From Verpa conica (Eukaryota; Ascomycota; Pezizomycetes; Pezizales; Morchellaceae): 64,000 nucleotides of DNA. The stretch is from contig JAUFSD010000002.1 in NCBI GenBank assembly GCA_033030425.1, positions 2,604,001 to 2,668,000 of the forward strand. The letters run 5' to 3'. The notes below the pieces were generated by a model that made no database searches, had not been told where the DNA came from, and saw only the letters and a list, made by a program, of their open reading frames with translations. This document shows positions 58,569 to 64,000 of the stretch, piece after piece; position 1 is the stretch's first letter; each line of letters opens with the position of its first letter. Made by a program: the position numbers and the translations under genes.

Positions 58569-59810
58569 TTACAAGTCTTTCCTGAAAACTTCAGTACTCC
58601 ATTTCTTATCAGTCAAGCTAGTCAACCCCGCAGAATTCTCACAAGTCGTCCTCCCACTCATCGGGCCCGGAGGAGGGATAGTAACACCACCCACTTTTCG
58701 CCCCTTTGAGGTGCCTACATAAACTCCAGTCAGCGGCTCCCTTGGCAAAAAATAAATTATATGCGCACCGATTGCAGATCCAGACTTAACCCCAGCATCT
58801 TTACCAGTCAGCGCTCCAGTCCCACTCCCACTAGTTGCACCAGTAGGCGCAGGGCCTGGGTTATCCCAAGTAGGGGCCTGAGAAGGCATTTGATCAGCAG
58901 TAGCCTTGAGTGCATCCAAGAGCTGAACAACGGTCTCGGCAGTAAGATCCTCATAGAAATCATCGTTGATCTGAACCATGGGTGCATTGACACAAGCAGC
59001 GAGACATTCGACTTCAGTCATGGTAAAGATTCCATCGGGGGTAGTGTGGCCGGGTTTCAGGTTGAGGTGCTTCTCGATAGCCTCCATGATGGAGTCGGAG
59101 TTACAGAGCATGCATGGGGTAGTTGTGCACACTTGGATGTGGTATTTACCGACAGGGTCACGGTTGTACATTGTGTAGAAAGTTGCGACCTCTACCCGGG
59201 GCAAGCTAGTCAGTACGATAGCCTATCAAGTTTCTGTCGAACCAAGTGATATCTCCAATCACCATTCACCCAGCCCCACCACAATACTGTCTATAACTCT
59301 CCCCCCTGCCCCTTCCTGCCTCCCGCAGAATAAAGTGTAATTCTCCTAGTAATACGCAGTGACATACCATAAACCCTCATAGGGGGCATCTCACATATCC
59401 TCGCCACCTCATTCATAACACTAAGAGAAGCAAACCCATGCTGTCTCTGTCCCAGATCCAGAATCGGCATAACAGCTGCCTTCTTGTACTGTGGCGGGTA
59501 ACGCTTCAGGATCTCGTCAATGAGCTTCGTATTCTCCGCATTGAACTTGAATGGAATATTTGGGTTATTCTGCGGCGTGTCACGGTGCTACATTGTTTTA
59601 CCCCGCAAAATGTCTTGGTCAATCAATTGAGCCTTCTTCTTCCTGTTCCGCCGGGAAGGGTAGGGGCAGCTAGGTACACACCACGTTCAGTGCATCGCTC
59701 CTCCTCATGACTGTTGAGGTCATGCCCCGCTTGGTAGACACCATGATGGAATTGCGTAGCGGGGTAGCGCTGCCCAGCAGCAGCCGTCGGAGAGGTAGTC
59801 GGAATGCCAT
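58569..59810 (-). CDS. NADH:ubiquinone oxidoreductase 24-kDa subunit (complex I, NDUFV2/NuoE type)
   Basis: Coding order 59682-59810, 59368-59587, 58769-59191, 58569-58714, giving 305 residues. The Arg-rich N-terminus ([14 protein letters not shown]) is a mitochondrial presequence. The thioredoxin-like fold follows: [61 protein letters not shown]. The four [2Fe-2S] ligands are Cys138, Cys143 (CTTTPC), Cys179 and Cys183 (CLAAC). The ending CENSAGLT...TEVFRKDL is typical. This subunit carries cluster N1a in the matrix arm. Intron 58715-58768 is 54 nt, a multiple of three and stopless, so it could be read through. I splice it because it has a GTGCGC donor, a CTGAC branch and a GTAG acceptor, and it interrupts the conserved tail with a hydrophobic insert. 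Intron 59192-59367 is 176 nt. Confidence 0.95.
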
Positions 59811-60297
59811 TGTGTATATTTGAGTAGGGATTTCGAGAGGTGGGCGGGGATGGAGAGGTATCGGGGGTGATATCGCGGGGACGAGGTGAGCGGCGTTTCG
59901 ATTTCGGGATTGGATTTACCGGGGCAGTGATTGGTTGGGCTAGTCAGCAGCCGGGTAATGTGGAGGGGTAGTGCGAGTCATTGGCAGTGAGAAAGCCCTA
60001 ACCCACTACTTTGAATATTATGCATGAATGAATTGATCATAATACATGAAGTGCTAAGGCTATGAATATCATGTCACAAAAAAGTGAGCACATAAGACTT
60101 TGATGTGACAGTTAAGCTAAATAAACATGTTTCTACTCCTATAATCTTGGTTTCGTTATACTCCCACTATGTCCCAGCCTGAATTCCATTGTTATCAACC
60201 TCAAGTATGTACCTCGCCCCTAAAACGAGTACACAGTTGTAGATGTAACCAGGATATAACAAACAATCCATACTTGGAAGAGGAAAAAGAATCAAGG
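59811..60297. other. promoter region of the complex I gene
   Basis: G-rich just upstream of the start codon, then AT-rich. It lies between two minus-strand genes. No other feature seen. Confidence 0.4.
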
Positions 60298-60576
60298 TTA
60301 AGATCTATTCCTATATTCTCTTAACAAGCCTTGGTCTTTTAGATAGGCTATAAGACCTGGCGAATACCATTCTATAAGGAAAGGAAAGGTGTGTGCTTTT
60401 TCGATACTTCCCAATACTACATGTAGTTGTGGTGAGATAGTCCGGCCGGTTGTGACGGGTTCGGGGAAGGTGTAGTAGTTGAGGGCCGTGGAATCATTTA
60501 GGGGTGTATCTTGGGCCACAAAGGCTCCCTGGCCTTCTACAATGGCTTCGGTACGCTTTGAACAACAGATACCCAT
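60298..60576 (-). CDS. possible small lipidated protein (MGICCS start)
   Basis: An open frame of 92 residues from an ATG at 60576. It begins MGICCSKRTEAIVEGQGAFV, which fits N-myristoylation at Gly2 and palmitoylation at Cys4/Cys5, as in membrane-tethered signalling proteins. The rest (LNYYTFPEPVTTG, LGSIEKAHTFPFLIEWYSPG, LKDQGLLREY) looks protein-like but matches no family I know. The frame is also open upstream of the ATG for some 20 codons, and CTCACAG directly before the ATG could be a splice acceptor, so the true start may differ. Real but unrecognised, or a chance ORF. Confidence 0.35.
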   Translation of the reverse strand: MGICCSKRTEAIVEGQGAFVAQDTPLNDSTALNYYTFPEPVTTGRTISPQLHVVLGSIEKAHTFPFLIEWYSPGLIAYLKDQGLLREYRNRS

Positions 60577-63500
60577 CTGTGAGAAGTTTCCGTCTAATTT
60601 TCGCTGATGGAGCACAAGGGAAAGATAGACCTCCAGGAGCAAAGGTAGCAGTATTTATAGTACCTATGACGCCCTAATGGACTGCTATGAAGACTTAGTG
60701 TTACTAGTCGTTGATAGGGCACAAATTTTCTAGTCCTCAAGCCAAGAATTAAAGTATCGCTCGCTAAGTCAAAGTCATTTTAGTGTAGCTTAGGTTGATT
60801 ACATAGCTCACGCTTAGTGGTAGCTGTTTATAGAGCCAATACGATGGGTCGAGACGCGGATGGTTCTGCGTGGCTGATAACCATACTGACCTCAATACTA
60901 CATACATGTAGTCCTACTCAACTAAAGCATAGCTTAATCCTAAGACCAGAACAATCCCCCCCCCTCTCCAGAAAAAATACGTTACCACAGACTAGCGTTA
61001 TGTATACACAGTGCTAATTAGGAATAATCACGGATTAGACTGTCTCTACAACTACCTTATGGCCCATGGAACAACCGGCCCTGAAAGCTCATTATATAAG
61101 ACCTACCCTGTGGTATTCATTACACCATTGTAACAACGCCATCCCGGCCTGCGAGCGAGTCATTGATCAATGATATGTAGTACCACAAGGGATGTAGAAA
61201 CTAGGCTACATAATTCATAATATACAGAAGGGGCTTAAGGAAGTATAGGGTCATAATAGCAAGGGAGGAATCTTGTATATATACAAAGTTAACTGAACAC
61301 AGAAGTATAACATACATGTAATAAGTGATTTAGAAAAGTTTCTATACATGTATTTTTATAAGGTACATGTATTGATTTATATATACGTATAATCAGCTAA
61401 AGAAAAAGATTCATCTCTCATGTATTATAATTTATAGTCAATTCATTCAAATTTCATGCATCTCTATGACATTACCATGTATTTATGATTAATTAATTCA
61501 TTCATTCTCTACGACATTAGCCCCCCCTTCGAGTGACCATTTATGAAGCGAGCTACAAACCGTACATACAATTCCTTCTATTAATACAGAAAAAATTTAG
61601 GTGAAAGACAAAGAATAATCAACCATGTTTCAAATATGGTTACCTATCCTTAGTTTCACATCCCATACATAGTACATGTACTTTCTATGTTTTTTAATAA
61701 ATAATCCAGCGCGCTAGCCAGTCTTCCCATTCTCTTCCAGTACTTAAGCCCTAAACTGTCAATAATAAAAAGCCTAGATACCTCACGATCATCCGGGTAG
61801 TCTCAGCACTAAATGACCCATCGGGCATAGCTTCTGAATTAATGACGATTGTGTATTTCATAAGGCTGAGAATTATAAGGGCATCAGGGTTTGGGACAGG
61901 ACAGGACGGATTGTTATGCCAACGGTAAAGATAATTGACATGCAATACGAAATTATTAATATGGGTAATTTCTGGATAGATAAGCGTATCTATAAATAGT
62001 TCGGCCAAGTAAAGGAAATTTATACTGACTATGTCCATGGTTTATGTTAGAACGTAGTTGCCGTAGATCCAGAAGATTATGGTGGAGTATATATATGTAT
62101 GTTGATGTATGGTTCACAGAAATAGACACATACGTACATGTATACTTAGGAACGCCGCCTATATATAAGAGCAATAATAATAAAACTCTCTAAGACGTAA
62201 TTAGTTACACTACAAGCTAGGCCCCTTGAGACTTTTACCCATAGCCCGACCTAGCTGGGGCCTTCTATCGCTCATTGTACATGGACATCCGGCCTCTAGC
62301 ACATGACGTCTTTCATGTTTTGCACGGAGGCTCATGCGAGATTATGCATACATATACTTATAAGTACGCAGTAACTGAATCTTAGCCGACATTATTTTTT
62401 AGGACAAAAACACCTGATAAACAAAGAGCTAATCACCGTCACCTTATTCCATCAAAACATGAAAATATCATAGTATATCACTCGTTTACTAATCAGGTTA
62501 TTTAACCGCCAAGACTTTCGTTATCAGGTGAGTTAGTACCTTAATCACTATTTGGAGTTAATTCTCATTCTCCCTTAGGGCTATCGGTTGTATGAATTGC
62601 GTCATGATAAGCATGAGACGGATTTCAGATATGTATTTCCTTGTCTCATCTCTAGGTCTGCTGTCTCGGGACTTTCGGAATCGGAGGCTGGTTTTGTGTC
62701 TGGTAGAGACTGGAACATGCAGTTCTAGACCAGAAGTAAAAAGCTTTGTTTATTTGTTGCTTATTTCAAGTGCATAGGCCTTATCGCCCTAGTGCTAGCA
62801 ACCTCAACCCAACCACCTTCCCCGCCCCCTCATATACAACTGGCCAATAGGGATAAGCCTATTGCCCGCCTTCTTTTACAGGAGACGAATTTCAAATCAA
62901 CCAAAACAAAATACCAAATACAAAACATAAACACAAGCTACTGCTGCTCATATTCGCTCGGTAGAATTTTCTGTTATCTTCAGTATTCTTATTACAACTG
63001 CTATTGGGCTTTGCCTTTGACTAGCATGATAAAAAAGAAAACCATAATCAAGGTAGTGTGTGACTTTTCCCCTCTTACTCTCACTAACCCAATTACTCGA
63101 CCTACTAAATGCTAGTCTTTTGGTATAGCTGTTTAGAGGCCAGGATTATTTGGTTCCTAGGGCTAAGTCTCGAGGGAAACTCCTAGAGCTCTCACCACCA
63201 TATCGAATATCGGTGATAATATCATGTAACATATTTGGGTTGACCGATCTAGATTTACCGTAATACTTATCTAGAATCCTTCAGTGGCGCAAGGCGAAAA
63301 AGTGCTATTGTTTCTAGTAAGCTATTTGGGGCGGTTATAATCTCTCCCCGCCGGTATGAAGTGGTTTAGTGATCAACAGCCTAGGAGTTTATAACCTGTG
63401 GCTATGCTCAAGAAATTATTATCCAATTATTCCAATTATACTCCCTGTAAAACAATATGACTACCTAAAATCCTTTGATTATGAGCGGCTTCAGCCCGAG

Positions 63501-64000
63501 TACGGTCTCTTAGGCTGAAACGGTTGATCGGTGTCAGAACGTTGCTGTAAACATCCCGGAGTAAGCACAGACCTACTGTTTACTTGGTACTGCCAATAGG
63601 ATATCTGGGGATGTAGCATGCCCTCGATTATAGCCACCCCCAAACCCTATTTTCCCAACTTTTTTTCAGCTCGCCAAAGAGGAAAAATCGGTCACGACAT
63701 AAGTACAGTACTTTGCCAAGCTATTTTTGTAATTGCACAACACGATCACATCTAAGCTATCCTTGCAATTATTTGCCCGACCACGTTGTCGAGGTATTTG
63801 CACATGTGTTACTTTCCGGTAAAGGAATCTACAGCCGGTATTCTCATTCAAGATTGTAGCGTGCAGGAGTAGTCCGTTTAGTTAGGTAACATATTGCTAT
63901 GATGAGGCTGGATAAAGTGCGGGTTCCGAAACCCGTGCGTGTATGGAAGCCGAATGCCGTGCGCATCTAGGTGAGGGTTAGGGCCGTAATTTCTTCGGAA
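60577..64000. other. gene-poor AT-rich region to window end
   Basis: About 3.4 kb with no supportable gene. TACATGTA-type palindromes are dense at 60900-62140 (near 60902, 61313, 61345, 61362, 61671 and 62133). ORFs at 61751-62174, 62592-63115 and 63666-63851 lack family features or sensible composition. No rRNA, tRNA or telomeric repeat seen. Confidence 0.5.

Overview
The window looks like a nuclear chromosome segment of a filamentous ascomycete (Pezizomycotina; a Pezizomycetes-type genome is my guess only). It holds compact genes with many short introns, mostly 50-65 nt, with GT..AG borders and CTAAC/CTGAC-like branch sites. The gene families are typical of fungi: a TRP-like FLC channel, a Vps62-type protein, a NASP/Sim3-type histone chaperone, a full ABCC transporter and an allantoate-type MFS permease. 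Genes are separated by long AT-rich, gene-poor stretches that carry short inverted-repeat elements. I found no sign of a bacterial, viral or organellar origin.

Layout. 0-12 kb: Yippee-like zinc protein (+), an unrecognised protein (-), a NASP-like histone chaperone (-) and a 9-exon ABCC transporter (-). 12-15.8 kb: gene-poor, with a small inverted-repeat element near 12.5 kb and a repeated SacI-like palindrome. 15.8-20.2 kb: 5-oxoprolinase (+, 8 exons). 20.2-24 kb: AT-rich desert, then a GC-richer leader with a long pyrimidine tract. 24-26.5 kb: FLC/TRP-like channel (+). 27.7 kb: a short retroposed mRNA tail with target-site duplications. 28.4 kb: intron-containing tRNA-Pro(CGG). 30.5-32 kb: MetE-like methyltransferase (+). 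33.7-35.1 kb: ER-luminal DnaJ ending in KDEL (-). 36.3 kb: a second copy of the GGCCCGTT inverted-repeat family. 36.7-38.5 kb: MFS permease (+). 39.1-39.5 kb: small soluble cytochrome b5 (-). 41.9-42.2 kb: a MITE with long terminal inverted repeats. 42.9-46.4 kb: a large F-box-like, Cys-rich protein of unknown function (+). 49.8-51.4 kb: a KpsF/GutQ-like SIS-domain sugar-phosphate isomerase (+). 55.1-56.9 kb: Vps62-like protein (-). 58.6-59.8 kb: complex I 24-kDa subunit (-). 60.3-60.6 kb: a possible small lipidated protein (-). The rest, to 64 kb, is gene-poor.

The genes do not form an obvious pathway cluster. Themes are glutathione turnover (5-oxoprolinase, and possibly the ABCC transporter), ER and vacuole housekeeping (KDEL DnaJ, Vps62-like, FLC channel) and electron transfer (complex I 24 kDa, cytochrome b5).

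Exon models were built by hand from reading-frame continuity and family expectations. Most splice joins balance in phase across the whole gene; doubtful ones are flagged. Two conserved genes appear to need GC-AG introns, three need weak GTTTG donors, and one intron (complex I) is stopless with a length divisible by three, so it is invisible to simple ORF calling.
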